Numbered from the stretch's first letter, positions 43,539 through 52,397 are shown. The stretch is 64,000 nt of DNA from an uncultured Naasia sp. (GCA_913778905.1 CAJYYA010000001.1:124001-188000); one strand, 5' to 3'. Numbers and translations: made by a program. The notes: generated by a model not told the origin, from the sequence alone.

Positions 43539-43940
43539 TCAGACGACGCGCGACTCCTTGTCGTCCTCCTCGGACTCGATGTGGACGTCGGCGACGGTCA
43601 CGTTGATCTCGGCGACCTCCAGGCCCACCAGGGTGGTCAGGGCTTCGGCGACAGCGGAACGGACCTGATTCGCCACCCGCTGCAGCTCGACCGGGTACTC
43701 GGCGACCAGCGTGATGTCGGCGGCGACCTGCTTCTCGCCGACCTCCACCTTGACGCCCTGACCGTGGTCGGTGTTGCCGATCGCGTCACGGACCGTGCCG
43801 ATCAGGCGAGCGGCTCCGCCGCCGAGGGCATGCACGCCGCGCACCTCGCGGGCGGCGATGCCGGCGACCTTCGCGACGACGGCGTCGTCGATGGTGGTGG
43901 TGCCCTGGGTCTGCAGAGTGGTGGGGGTAGCGGTTGCCAT
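43539..43940 (-). CDS. Asp23/Gls24 family envelope stress response protein
   Basis: This is a 133-residue Asp23/Gls24 protein, a family of small cytoplasmic proteins induced by alkaline or envelope stress and associated with the membrane. Motifs include IAAREVRGVHALGGG and VKVEVGEKQVAADITLVAEYPVELQRVANQVR, followed by VGLEVAEINVTVADVHIE. It is divergent from a sigma-factor gene, with two further Asp23-related genes behind that sigma factor. ATG 43940 follows GGAG. Confidence 0.92.
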   Translation of the reverse strand: MATATPTTLQTQGTTTIDDAVVAKVAGIAAREVRGVHALGGGAARLIGTVRDAIGNTDHGQGVKVEVGEKQVAADITLVAEYPVELQRVANQVRSAVAEALTTLVGLEVAEINVTVADVHIESEEDDKESRVV

Positions 43941-44029
43941 GATGTTCTCCGTTTCTGTTCGTAGGCTTTCGACACCACTGAGACGCGAGCGCCGCTCGGT
44001 TCGTCACGGTTTTTCACTGACAGAAAGCT

Positions 44030-44048
44030 GGGAACCCGATAGGTTCCC
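44030..44048. promoter_or_regulatory. Palindrome in the divergent asp23/sigma promoter
   Basis: GGGAACC-CGATA-GGTTCCC is a perfect inverted repeat ending just before the sigma-gene start. GGAAC is also a common -35 element for ECF sigma factors, so it may be a promoter or regulator-binding element for this module. Confidence 0.5.
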
Positions 44049-44049
44049 G

Positions 44050-44616
44050 ATGAGAGCGATGGGAGGCATGGTGGCCGCACTCGACAGCGCACCGGATGCT
44101 CTTCTCGCCCAGCGTGCGGCGGATGGCGACGAGGTCGCCTTCGCGGTCATCATGCGTCGGCACGGTCCCTACCTGAAGGCTTTCGCCACTCGCCTGCTGC
44201 GCTCGAACAGCGACGCTGATGACGTCGTGCAAGAGGCGTTCATCCAGGCGTGGCGCAGACTGCCCGACCTGCAAGACCCGGCCGCCCTGCGCGCGTGGCT
44301 GACGACGATGGTGTCGCGGAAGACGACCGATCGGATCCGGAGTCGGAAACAGTCCGACCCCCTCGAGGACATCGAGATCCCCGACCTCGCCGGCGACCCT
44401 GAGGACCACGCGCTCGGATCCGACAAGATGCGCGCGCTGGCGAGAGTTCTCGACACCCTTCCGCGCGACCAGCGGCAGATCTGGTTGCTTCGAGAAGTGG
44501 CCGGGCACTCCTATACCGAGATCGCCGAAAGGCTCGACATGCCTGTCCCGACGATCCGAGGTCGACTCGCGCGCGCCCGAGCGCACGTGCTCGACGGAAT
44601 GAGCGAATGGCGGTGA
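44050..44616 (+). CDS. ECF-type RNA polymerase sigma factor
   Basis: This sigma-70-family factor of 188 residues has region 2 (ADDVVQEAFIQAWRRL) and region 4 (LPRDQRQIWLLREVAGHSYTEIAERL). Regions 1 and 3 are absent, as in ECF factors. It sits between an Asp23 gene and a gene whose N-terminus resembles an anti-sigma factor; the latter overlaps its stop (GTGA). This suggests an envelope-stress sigma. Start is ATG 44050; internal starts at 44068 or 44071 have GGGAGG nearby. The GGGAACC palindrome is immediately upstream. Confidence 0.85.
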   Translation: MRAMGGMVAALDSAPDALLAQRAADGDEVAFAVIMRRHGPYLKAFATRLLRSNSDADDVVQEAFIQAWRRLPDLQDPAALRAWLTTMVSRKTTDRIRSRKQSDPLEDIEIPDLAGDPEDHALGSDKMRALARVLDTLPRDQRQIWLLREVAGHSYTEIAERLDMPVPTIRGRLARARAHVLDGMSEWR

Positions 44617-45272
44617 CCATGAACGAGAACATCACTGACGGCCTCCCGGAAGACGACATCGGCGGCAGCGGCTACACCCTCGACGATCTGTCGGCGTACC
44701 TGGACGCCGGTCGCACCCCGTACGACCCGGTCATCGAGCACAACGCGGAATGCCGCTCGGTGCTCGCCTCGCTCGAGCAGGTCGGGCGCTGGTCGAGAGA
44801 GCTCCTGGCCGGCGAAGCCGAGACCGCCCCCGTCGAGGCGGCGGGGGCGGGCTGGATGGACGGGGTCCTCGGAGCCATCGCCCGCGAGGTCCGCAGCGGC
44901 AGGGACATCGCCTACCCGGGCCCCGACCTGCGCACGACGCTGTCGATCACGGAGGGCGCGGTCAGATCCCTCATCCGTGCGACCGGCGATGAGGTCCCCG
45001 GTGTCCTCGTCGGACGATCGAGGATCGACGGACCGCTCGACGCCCCCGGAGAGCCCGTCACGGTGACCGTCACGATCAGTGTCCGCTTCGGCTACGCGCT
45101 GCAGGATGCGAGCGACGCGGTCAGGACGTCGATCGCGGAGACCTTGGCGCGGCACACCCCGCTGGCGATCGCCGCGATCGACGTGGTGGTGGACGACATT
45201 CGCGACAGCGGGGACGAGGAGCTCGGCCCCCTCGCGAGCCGGGTGGCCGATGCCGGAGGGGACGCACGATGA
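44613..45272 (+). CDS. Putative anti-sigma factor / Asp23-like fusion
   Basis: This 219-residue protein has two parts. Residues about 15-60 (LSAYLDAGRTPYDPVIEHNAECRS) resemble the N-terminal zinc-binding helical domain of anti-sigma factors, with HxxxC kept but the second cysteine replaced (CRSV). Residues about 85-215 resemble the Asp23/Gls24 fold (LRTTLSITEGAVRSLIRATGDEV, VTVTVTISVRFGYALQDA). No membrane segment is seen. GTG 44613 overlaps the sigma stop; ATG 44607 and 44619 are alternatives. Anti-sigma function is inferred from position and the N-terminal motif. Confidence 0.7.
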   Translation: MTMNENITDGLPEDDIGGSGYTLDDLSAYLDAGRTPYDPVIEHNAECRSVLASLEQVGRWSRELLAGEAETAPVEAAGAGWMDGVLGAIAREVRSGRDIAYPGPDLRTTLSITEGAVRSLIRATGDEVPGVLVGRSRIDGPLDAPGEPVTVTVTISVRFGYALQDASDAVRTSIAETLARHTPLAIAAIDVVVDDIRDSGDEELGPLASRVADAGGDAR

Positions 45273-45589
45273 GCACAGCGTTGGAAGAGCGGGTCGACGC
45301 CGTCGCCGAGAACGTCCCGGGTATCGCGGAGGTGTACGAATCGATGCGACCCATCGGCGGCCGCCTCGCCATGCGCAAGCTGGGGTTGGGGCCCGGCACG
45401 CGCTCGTTCGTGCGCGGATCGGGCGCGGTGGCCGAGGTCACCGTGAGCGTCGGGCTCCGACCCGACGCCGATGCGGCCATGGTGCGCGACGCGCTCGCCG
45501 GCCGGATCCGCGCGATCGACGGGCTTGAAGAGGCCAAGGTGCACATCCGCATCTCCCGGGTCCATCACGACGAGTCGACGCGCATCTGA
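45269..45589 (+). CDS. Small Asp23-module protein
   Basis: This is a 106-residue protein whose ATG overlaps the previous stop (ATGA). The C-terminal half, VAEVTVSVGLRPDADAAMVRDALAGRIRAIDGLEEAKVHIRIS, has an alternating strand/helix pattern like Asp23 domains and the preceding gene. No catalytic motif. It is likely a third component of the Asp23/sigma module. Confidence 0.65.
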   Translation: MSTALEERVDAVAENVPGIAEVYESMRPIGGRLAMRKLGLGPGTRSFVRGSGAVAEVTVSVGLRPDADAAMVRDALAGRIRAIDGLEEAKVHIRISRVHHDESTRI

Positions 45590-45699
45590 GAACCTGTCCC
45601 AGCCCCGGGATCGAGCCACTCGCGCCTGCCGAACGATGACCGGGGGCGCGCACATTCGGACGGACGGACGGGTCCCGCCGCGGTCGTAAGCTGGCGAGC

Positions 45700-46398
45700 G
45701 TGACCCGAGCCGTCGTCTTCGTCCCCTGGCGCCCCCAGCCCTCGCGCGTTCCTCAGTTCGAGCGTCTGATCGCCTGGTATGCGGCGGAGGTTCCGGAGCT
45801 CGAGGTCCGCACTGTGGACACCGATGACGTGCCTTTCAATCTCGCCGCGTGCCGCAACCGAGCCTTCGAAGGCCTCGATGACACCGATGTCGTCGTCCTG
45901 AACGACGCAGACACGCTGCCCGAGCGCGGACCGCTTCTCGACGCGGTCGGGGCCGCCGCGTCCGACCGCTTCGTCCATCTCCCGTACACCGAGTACCGCT
46001 GGCTGGGGGCGACGGGATCCCGCCAGTACGGCGACGGAACGCCGCTAGCCTCGTGCGACTTCGAACTCGTGAAAGGTGCCTGCTCGGGCGTCTACGTGTC
46101 GTCGGCGCGCACCTGGCGGGACCACGGCGGGCAGGATGAGCGCTTCCGCGGGTGGGGCTACGAGGATGCCGCGTGGTTCGTCGCGCACTCGACACTCCTC
46201 GAGTCACCGCCCGTGCGCCATGAGGGGAAAGTGTTCGCGCTGCATCACGTCGCCGAGGTGCGCGCGGGAGCGCACTTCGATGCCAACGCCGCCCTGATGG
46301 AGCGGTACCGCGACGCATCGACGTCGATCGAGGCGATGCGCGCTCTCATCGCGGAGCCGGCCCGAGCGGTCCGCGACCTGGTCGAGCCTGCGGTCTGA
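45700..46398 (+). CDS. Galactosyltransferase-related protein (GT7-like)
   Basis: This 232-residue glycosyltransferase has the GT-A donor motif NDADTLPERGPLLD (DxD) near residue 70, NLAACRNRAFEGLDD, and the GT7-type acceptor motif RFRGWGYEDAAWFV (GWGxED) near residue 150. It would transfer a sugar from a nucleotide donor; substrate unknown. GTG 45700 is the ORF start. It ends before a family A hairpin (46410-46493) and lies next to the GT1/GT4 genes. Confidence 0.85.
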   Translation: MTRAVVFVPWRPQPSRVPQFERLIAWYAAEVPELEVRTVDTDDVPFNLAACRNRAFEGLDDTDVVVLNDADTLPERGPLLDAVGAAASDRFVHLPYTEYRWLGATGSRQYGDGTPLASCDFELVKGACSGVYVSSARTWRDHGGQDERFRGWGYEDAAWFVAHSTLLESPPVRHEGKVFALHHVAEVRAGAHFDANAALMERYRDASTSIEAMRALIAEPARAVRDLVEPAV

Positions 46399-46409
46399 CG
46401 ACACCGGAG

Positions 46410-46493
46410 TCCCTTCACTCCGCTTGCGCTCAATGGGCGGGGCGGCTCCTTTCGCGGCGCGGCCCGCCCCTTGAGCGCAGCGAAATGAAGGAC
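46410..46493. terminator. Family A hairpin between convergent genes
   Basis: CCCTTCACTCCGCTTGCGCT-CAATGGGCGGGG (46410-46442) is inverted relative to GCCCGCCCCTTGAGCGCAGC-GAAATGAAGG (46462-46491), allowing a long stem. It separates the galactosyltransferase and GT1 genes, which converge here. Confidence 0.75.
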
Positions 46494-46523
46494 CCCGCGG
46501 CACGCGACGGAAGCCGCGCGCCC

Positions 46524-47810
46524 TCAGCTCAGGGCGGTGAACGCCCGCGCCGGACCCGGTTTCTCCCGCTCGGCTGCCGAGATCTGCTTCAGCACCGGCG
46601 TCGCCCCATCCGCCACCAGGGTTGCCAGCGCCTCCGCGATCTCGTCGGCGGTCACCCGGTTCGGATCGAACGAGACGCCCGCTCCCATCTGCTCGATCGC
46701 TGCGGCGCCCGCGAACTGGTCCGTCGAGAACGGCAGCACGATCATCGGCACACCGTTCGCGGCGCTTTCCGTGACGGAGTTGTTGCCCCCGTGGTTGACC
46801 GTCGCGGCGGCTCGACCGAGCAGGCGCACCTGCGGCAGGTAATCACGGACGAGCCACCCGGGGGGCAGTTCCCCGAGCGCCTCCGGCGGAGTCGATCCCG
46901 TTGCGATCGCAGCGGTGAAGCCGGCCTGCCGGATACCGTCTGCGACGACTCGGAGCACATCGTCCCGCACCGACAGGAAGCTGCCGAAGCTCACATAGAC
47001 GAAATCGCCCGCGGTCTCGAGCCACGCGTCGACCTGGGCGTCAGCCGCCTCGTCGCGAAGTGCGGATCCGAGGTATGCGTGCGGCGGCAGCGAGTCCTCG
47101 CGCCGCGCATCCGCGAGGGGGGCCGGGTAGTTGTAGAGCACGACCGGGCCGTGGGTCGCGAACGCGTCGGAGACGGGCGGAAGCGTCGGCGCGAGCTGAG
47201 CCGCTGCCGCGTTCCACTCCTGCGTGAAGTGGGCCGACACCCGTTCGCACAACTCGCGCAGGACGGCCAGGTCCCCTGCATCCGGTGCGAACGCGGCCGG
47301 CCAGGCGGGTGGGAATCCGTAGACCTCGCCCCCGACCGGCAACGCGCTCGGGTGGCCGAGCACGATGTCCGCATAGTGGGCCCCCGCGGTCTCGAGTCCG
47401 AGCCGAGCGCTGTACGCGAGATGATCGACGATGATCGCGGTCGGCGCGACCTCGGCGACGATCCGCTGCACCTCGCGCGCTTTCTCGACAGGTTGCCACA
47501 TCAGGTCGGTGAGGCGCTGCTCCGCCTGATAGGTCAGCGTCGGCACCATGCCGTCGCGGGTGGCGGCGAAGAAGCCGAGCAGGGAGTCGGATTCCGCCGC
47601 GACCTGCTGCTTCGCGCGGATGACGCCCGGGTTGGAGCCGCGGCCGAGACTCAGCTCGACGTGCTCGAAGCCGAACGACGCCACGATGTGCGCGGTCGAC
47701 GGGCCCGTGGCGACGACGACGCGCTCTCCCCGACGCTTCCACTCGGTCGCGAGAGTCGCGAGCGGGAGCAGGTGGGAGGCGTAGTCGGGGCTGATGACGA
47801 GCAGCGTCAA
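46524..47810 (-). CDS. GT1 family glycosyltransferase (MGT-like)
   Basis: This 428-residue GT-B enzyme resembles macrolide/UDP-glucuronosyl-type glycosyltransferases. The N-terminus starts TLLVISPDYASHLLPLATLATEWKRRG (acceptor-side GSHxxP-like). The donor-side PSPG-like motif is TVNHGGNNSVTESAANGVPMIVLPFSTDQF near residue 335, with the conserved His and Glu. The start is TTG 47810, overlapping the upstream stop as TTGA, so it is coupled to the HEAT-GT4 gene. Substrate unknown. Confidence 0.88.
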   Translation of the reverse strand: MTLLVISPDYASHLLPLATLATEWKRRGERVVVATGPSTAHIVASFGFEHVELSLGRGSNPGVIRAKQQVAAESDSLLGFFAATRDGMVPTLTYQAEQRLTDLMWQPVEKAREVQRIVAEVAPTAIIVDHLAYSARLGLETAGAHYADIVLGHPSALPVGGEVYGFPPAWPAAFAPDAGDLAVLRELCERVSAHFTQEWNAAAAQLAPTLPPVSDAFATHGPVVLYNYPAPLADARREDSLPPHAYLGSALRDEAADAQVDAWLETAGDFVYVSFGSFLSVRDDVLRVVADGIRQAGFTAAIATGSTPPEALGELPPGWLVRDYLPQVRLLGRAAATVNHGGNNSVTESAANGVPMIVLPFSTDQFAGAAAIEQMGAGVSFDPNRVTADEIAEALATLVADGATPVLKQISAAEREKPGPARAFTALS

Positions 47811-49960
47811 TTGAGCACCGTCAGTTCACGCAGAGTGCGCTCCTCCTCGGCGACATGCGCGTAGACATCGCCGAGGGCGGAGGCCATCCGCTGGATCGTG
47901 AAGCTCTGCTCGACCGTGGCGTGCGATCGCTGAGCGCGGGCGTCGTCGGTCTCCGCGAGAGAGGCGTCGAGAGCTTCGCCCAGGGTGCGCGTGAGCAGAT
48001 CGACATCCCAGGTGGACGTCAGGAACCCGGTGTCGCCCTGAGTCACATAGGTCGCGGGTCCGCCGCCGTCCGGCGCGACCACCAGGAGCCCGCTGCCCAT
48101 CGCCTCGAGCAGAGCGATACCGAACTCCTCCTTGAGACTCGCGCACGCGTAGATACCCCGGGGCGCGGCCAGGCCGGGAAGGCCTGCGCGGACCGCGGCG
48201 ACCCAGCGGGCGGACACGTCGTTGCGGCGATGGCCCGGCAGCATGAGCCCCGCCCCAGCACGGTCGGCCAGCGGGACGAGCGCGTCGATGAGAGCGAGCT
48301 GCTCTTTCTCATCGGCCGACGGGGTGTGCAGATCGCCACCGATGACGAGGAGGTTGGCGCGGTCCGCGAGTGGGCCGTTCGCCCATGCTTCCACGAGGGT
48401 CGCCATGCCCTTCACACGATGCAGACGCCCCACACTCGCGATGATCGGCAGGCCCAGACGTTCGGGGGCGAGTCCCGCGACGAGCGCCCGCAGCTCCTCG
48501 ACCGCCGCACTCGGCGCACCGCCCGCGGCGTGGTCACGAGCTTCGGCGACCGCGAGGTCGACGACTCCGAGATCGACACCCTCGGGCACGATGGTGTGCC
48601 GCTCGGGACGGGAGGTGATGTCGATGCCGACGAGCTCGCGCATGTCCCGGCCCAGATTCGGCCGAGGGAAGAGCACGGTGTGCGCTGCGTTGGCGGCGAG
48701 CTGCTGCACGAGGTGACAACGGAACCAGAAATGCTCGACCTGGTCGGTCTCGCCGAACTGCTCGCGAGTGAGGCGCCCCGCGACGTCGAGCGATTGGATG
48801 ACGGCGTGCGGGTCGGGTGCGACGGTGAAGACGACCGGGATCTCGAGTTCGCGGGCCACATCCGATGCGGCCAGGCTGCCGACGTCGGCCATCCGGAGAT
48901 GGATCGCATCGACCTGTCCCGCGGCGCGCAACATGCGACGGATGCCTCGTCGGGCGGCGACCCGGAGCGGCCACGCCTTCGCCGAGGGAAGCGGGTCACG
49001 GAGCAGAGGGATGCGACCGTAGACGTGGCCGTCGATGTCGTCGCGCAGCCTGAGCAGGTCGTGCGAAGCCTCGGTCACGGCTCCCCGGGACATCGTCAGC
49101 ACACGCTCCACGGGTGCTTTCCCCGAAGCCAGGGAGTCACCGAGGCGGACGAGCAGGGTCGCGATGCCGCCGTTGTCGCCCGCGCCGGCGGAGCTCAGGT
49201 CGGCATCGATGTCGGCGTGCAGGAAGAGCTGGGCGACGGTGAGTCCGTCCGTCGGCGAGGTGCGCTGTGCCTCATCGCCCGAATGCAGGTCGACGAGGGA
49301 CATGCGCGCCACATCGGCGAGTGTGTCGTCCCCGAGAGACAGCTCCAGGAGGACGGCCTCGACCGCACGGTCGCCGGGGCGCTGACCGAGGGCGGCGGCG
49401 GCGGCGATGCGGACCCGTTGGTCCTCGTCGGGATCGACGACGACCGCGAGCAACGGGCGGACCGCGGTACGGCTGCGCACGAGGCCGAGGGTCTCGATCA
49501 CGCGGGAGCGCGCCCATGGGCGGCGGACGCCGATGAGCGCGGACTCGAGGGCGACGGCCAGGTGATCGGCCGCTCCCCCGGACCACTGCTCGAGCGTGCG
49601 CTGCGCGAGCATTCCGGTGAAGCCGCCGTCGGCGACCATCCACACGAGTCGGGCGATCGCGTCGTGGCGGGGCGGGCGCGTTCCGAGAGCCCAGGCCGCA
49701 TGTTCGCGGACGTAGGGTCGTGCGTTCGACAGCAGGGCGGAGAGCAGCCGTGAGGCCTCCTCGTCGGGGATCGCGGCGAGCGCATGGATCGCGGCGATGA
49801 CCGTCACGCTGTCACCGTTCCGGATGGCGCCGCTCAGCACGCGCAGCGTGCGGGGGCCCGGATCGCGGCTGGCCTCGAACGCCAGGTCATCGGCGAGCCG
49901 CATGGCGTCGATGATGCGTTCGGCCTTCATCAGGGCGTCGAGAGACGTCTGGATCCCCAT
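47807..49960 (-). CDS. HEAT-repeat protein fused to a GT4 glycosyltransferase
   Basis: The 717-residue protein has an N-terminal alpha-helical repeat region (about residues 10-235) with HEAT-like units such as AIHALAAIPDEEASRLLSALL, VREHAAWALGTRP, VIETLGLVRSRTAVRPLLAVV and RIAAAAALGQRPGDRAVEAVL. The rest is a GT-B glycosyltransferase: ASVGRLHRVKGMATLVEAW near residue 515 and the EX7E donor motif EEFGIALLEAMGSG near residue 630. HEAT repeats on a group 1 transferase suggest a scaffold for a complex. It forms a two-gene operon with the GT1 gene and is divergent from a pyruvyl transferase. Confidence 0.85.
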   Translation of the reverse strand: MGIQTSLDALMKAERIIDAMRLADDLAFEASRDPGPRTLRVLSGAIRNGDSVTVIAAIHALAAIPDEEASRLLSALLSNARPYVREHAAWALGTRPPRHDAIARLVWMVADGGFTGMLAQRTLEQWSGGAADHLAVALESALIGVRRPWARSRVIETLGLVRSRTAVRPLLAVVVDPDEDQRVRIAAAAALGQRPGDRAVEAVLLELSLGDDTLADVARMSLVDLHSGDEAQRTSPTDGLTVAQLFLHADIDADLSSAGAGDNGGIATLLVRLGDSLASGKAPVERVLTMSRGAVTEASHDLLRLRDDIDGHVYGRIPLLRDPLPSAKAWPLRVAARRGIRRMLRAAGQVDAIHLRMADVGSLAASDVARELEIPVVFTVAPDPHAVIQSLDVAGRLTREQFGETDQVEHFWFRCHLVQQLAANAAHTVLFPRPNLGRDMRELVGIDITSRPERHTIVPEGVDLGVVDLAVAEARDHAAGGAPSAAVEELRALVAGLAPERLGLPIIASVGRLHRVKGMATLVEAWANGPLADRANLLVIGGDLHTPSADEKEQLALIDALVPLADRAGAGLMLPGHRRNDVSARWVAAVRAGLPGLAAPRGIYACASLKEEFGIALLEAMGSGLLVVAPDGGGPATYVTQGDTGFLTSTWDVDLLTRTLGEALDASLAETDDARAQRSHATVEQSFTIQRMASALGDVYAHVAEEERTLRELTVLN

Positions 49961-50229
49961 GGCGGCTGCCTTCCTGAACGAGAAACGGCCGCGAGGCCCG
50001 GGAGCGCACGGATCGACTGAAGCGAAACGGCTTGGCCGAGCCTATCTCCGCTTCCGCTGTAAACGATCTGCGAGTTCCTCTCGATATCCGATGCACGCGA
50101 CGGAAACATGTATCCGCTACTGTGCGATCGGCCCGCCGTGTGCGCGGGCGGTCTTCGCGGTCGCTCATCGCGCACCGCGGGAGATCCTCGCGTCGGCACA
50201 ATCGCCGCCCCTCTTCCAGGAGATCCTCC
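49961..50229. promoter_or_regulatory. Divergent promoter region of the glycan genes
   Basis: These 269 bases separate the HEAT-GT4 gene and the pyruvyl-transferase gene and have no likely gene. GATATCC near 50085 and TACTGT near 50117 are the best -10-like sites; GGAAAC near 50103 could be an ECF-type -35. None is certain. Confidence 0.4.
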
Positions 50230-51450
50230 ATGCGTCTTGTCGTGATCGGTGATGTCGGCGTGACCGACGCCATGATGCATATCGGCGACGAAGCGATGTT
50301 CGAGGCCATGGTCGGTCAGTTCACGCGCCGGGGCGCTCAGGTGACGGGCATCTCCGCCGATCCCGCCGAGACCGCCAACCGCTACGGCATCGACGCGGTG
50401 CAGCGGATCGGCTTCGACATGTCGCTCGGGCGCGAGGCCGCCGAGGAGCGCCTGCGCGCGATCGTGGCGGCCGCCGGGTCGGGCGCGACGGCTGCGATAC
50501 CAGGCATGCACGCCCTCGGTGCCGACGACCCCGCCTGGGGCGTCATCGAAGCGGTGCGCGCCGCCGACGGAGTCGCCGTCGCGGGCGGCGGCAACATGGC
50601 CTCGAACTGGCCGATGCACATCTTCGAGCGTCGCGCCCTCGCCGGGATCGCGGCCGCGACAGCTACCCCTTTCGTGGTGAGCGGTCAGACCCTCGGACCC
50701 GATCTCGTCTCCGAGGACCGGGAGCTGATCCGCGAGATCGGCGACATCGCCCGCCGTCTCGGAGTCCGGGAGGTGGCGTCCGCCCGACTCGCTCGCGAGC
50801 TCGGCATCGACGACGACGTGCTTCGACAGACGGTCGACGATGCGTCATTCCTCGTCGACGAGGCTTCGGCTGACGGATCGTCGTCGCCGTATGTCCTGGT
50901 CAGCCTCTCGACGCACCTCGGCGGTCGTCCCCGCGAGACCGCCGTCGCGGGGCTCGCCGCGCTGCTCGACCGCCTCACGGCCACCACCGGCGCAGAGGTC
51001 CGTTTCCACGCGCACTGGGGGTCCCTCCGCGACGACGAGATCCGTGGCGACAGCGTTCTTCATGACGAGGTGCGCCGCGCGATGGCCGAGCCCAGCGTCG
51101 TCGTTCCGACGGGCGACTCCCCGGCCGCTGCGCGCCTGGCCCGCGGTGCCGCCCTGCTCGTGTCGAGCCGGTACCACCCGGTCGTATTCGCGGTTCCGGC
51201 CGGCGTCCCGACCCTCGGCATCCATGTCGACGGATACACGAAGGTCAAACTCACCGGCGCACTCGGCAATTTCGATCAGACCGGTGTGGTGTCGATCGAC
51301 GACGTCATCGACGGTTCCGCCGTCGGCCGTGCCGAAAGCCTCTGGAGCGGGCGCGAGGGAATCCGCGCCCGCGGTCTGGCGGCCGCCGAGCGCCGCCGCC
51401 CCGAGTCCGACCTGTGGTGGGACGAGGTGTTCGGGGCGCTGCAGGGCTGA
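50230..51450 (+). CDS. Polysaccharide pyruvyl transferase family protein
   Basis: This 406-residue protein resembles pyruvyl transferases (CsaB/WcaK family), which add ketal-linked pyruvate to cell-wall polysaccharides. It begins MRLVVIGDVGVTDAMMHIGDEAMFEAM and has GVAVAGGGNMASNWP, FVVSGQTLGPD and SSRYHPVVFAVPAGVPTLGIHVDGYT, the conserved C-terminal motif. ATG 50230 follows AGGAGA. With the neighbouring GT genes it suggests pyruvylated or otherwise decorated surface glycan; the exact substrate is unknown. Confidence 0.85.
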   Translation: MRLVVIGDVGVTDAMMHIGDEAMFEAMVGQFTRRGAQVTGISADPAETANRYGIDAVQRIGFDMSLGREAAEERLRAIVAAAGSGATAAIPGMHALGADDPAWGVIEAVRAADGVAVAGGGNMASNWPMHIFERRALAGIAAATATPFVVSGQTLGPDLVSEDRELIREIGDIARRLGVREVASARLARELGIDDDVLRQTVDDASFLVDEASADGSSSPYVLVSLSTHLGGRPRETAVAGLAALLDRLTATTGAEVRFHAHWGSLRDDEIRGDSVLHDEVRRAMAEPSVVVPTGDSPAAARLARGAALLVSSRYHPVVFAVPAGVPTLGIHVDGYTKVKLTGALGNFDQTGVVSIDDVIDGSAVGRAESLWSGREGIRARGLAAAERRRPESDLWWDEVFGALQG

Positions 51451-51530
51451 GGGGTGGCCGATCACGCCGCCCGGGTAAGACTGCGCCGCGGTCATCCGGG
51501 CGGCGATCGTGCGGGCCGGCTGAGCGGGTG

Positions 51531-52397
51531 TCAGACCTCGAACATTCCGTACTCGGTGGCCAGCTCGACGACCCGGCGGGCGCGCGCCATGGTCGGTGCG
51601 TAGCTCCCGTCTATTCCGATGGGGGCCGGCGCATCGAGCAGGTCGACGGCCCAGGCGATCTCGTCGGGGGACGGGCTGAGCTCACGGTTCACCGTGTCGA
51701 GCTGAGCACGGTCGAGCACGAGCTTCCCGCCGAGCCCCATGGTGCGTCCATGGCGGACGGCGTCGGCCAGCGAATCCGGCGCGCAGCGGGAGGGCCCGTC
51801 GATGGGCGACGCGATCCCGGCGGCCGCGCTCGCCACGACCATACGGGACCGGGGGTAGGCGAGCGCGATGGGGTCGTCGCCGATGCCGGTGTCGCGGCGG
51901 AAGTCGCCCACGCCGAACGCCAGACGCAGGGTCGCGGGGTGACGGGCGATCTCGCTCACCAGTTCCAGCGCCGCACCCGACTCGATCATGGGGACGATCG
52001 GAAGGTTGCGGGACAGACGATCGGCGGTTCGCTGAACGTCGTGCGCCCCCTCGGCTTTCGCGAGGACGATGCCCAGCAGGCCCGGATGACGTCCGATCGA
52101 GGTGAGGTCGTCCGACCAGGAGGCCGAGGCGGCGTCGCCGATCCGCACCCAGGCCGGCTCGCCGTCCAGTCGAGCGGCGACCCGCTCGCGCGCGGCGCCC
52201 TTGAGCTCGGCGGGGACGCCGTCTTCCAAGTCCCAGATCGTGATGTCGGGGATCGGTCCGGGCAGTTCGCCGGTGACGGTGCCGGGCACGAGGAGCCAGG
52301 AGCGGGCGAGCTCGGGCGAGATGGACGAGGCGGAAGAAGAAACGGGCGAGGGGGCCGCCGTGGCGACCCCCTGCTCGTTCGCGGTGGCGAAGGTCAC
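51531..52397 (-). CDS. CitE-like HpcH/HpaI aldolase (CoA ester lyase)
   Basis: This 288-residue protein is of the citrate-lyase-beta/CitE-like group: LARSWLLVPG at about residue 30, the phosphate-binding IWDLEDGVPAELKG, PMIESGAALEL (metal-binding Glu) and FGVGDFRRD (metal-binding Asp). CitE-like enzymes cleave or hydrolyse malyl-, citramalyl- or related CoA esters. GTG 52397 overlaps the dctA stop (GTGA), so it is coupled to the transporter; a role in using imported C4/C6 acids is likely, activity to be tested. Confidence 0.87.
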   Translation of the reverse strand: MTFATANEQGVATAAPSPVSSSASSISPELARSWLLVPGTVTGELPGPIPDITIWDLEDGVPAELKGAARERVAARLDGEPAWVRIGDAASASWSDDLTSIGRHPGLLGIVLAKAEGAHDVQRTADRLSRNLPIVPMIESGAALELVSEIARHPATLRLAFGVGDFRRDTGIGDDPIALAYPRSRMVVASAAAGIASPIDGPSRCAPDSLADAVRHGRTMGLGGKLVLDRAQLDTVNRELSPSPDEIAWAVDLLDAPAPIGIDGSYAPTMARARRVVELATEYGMFEV

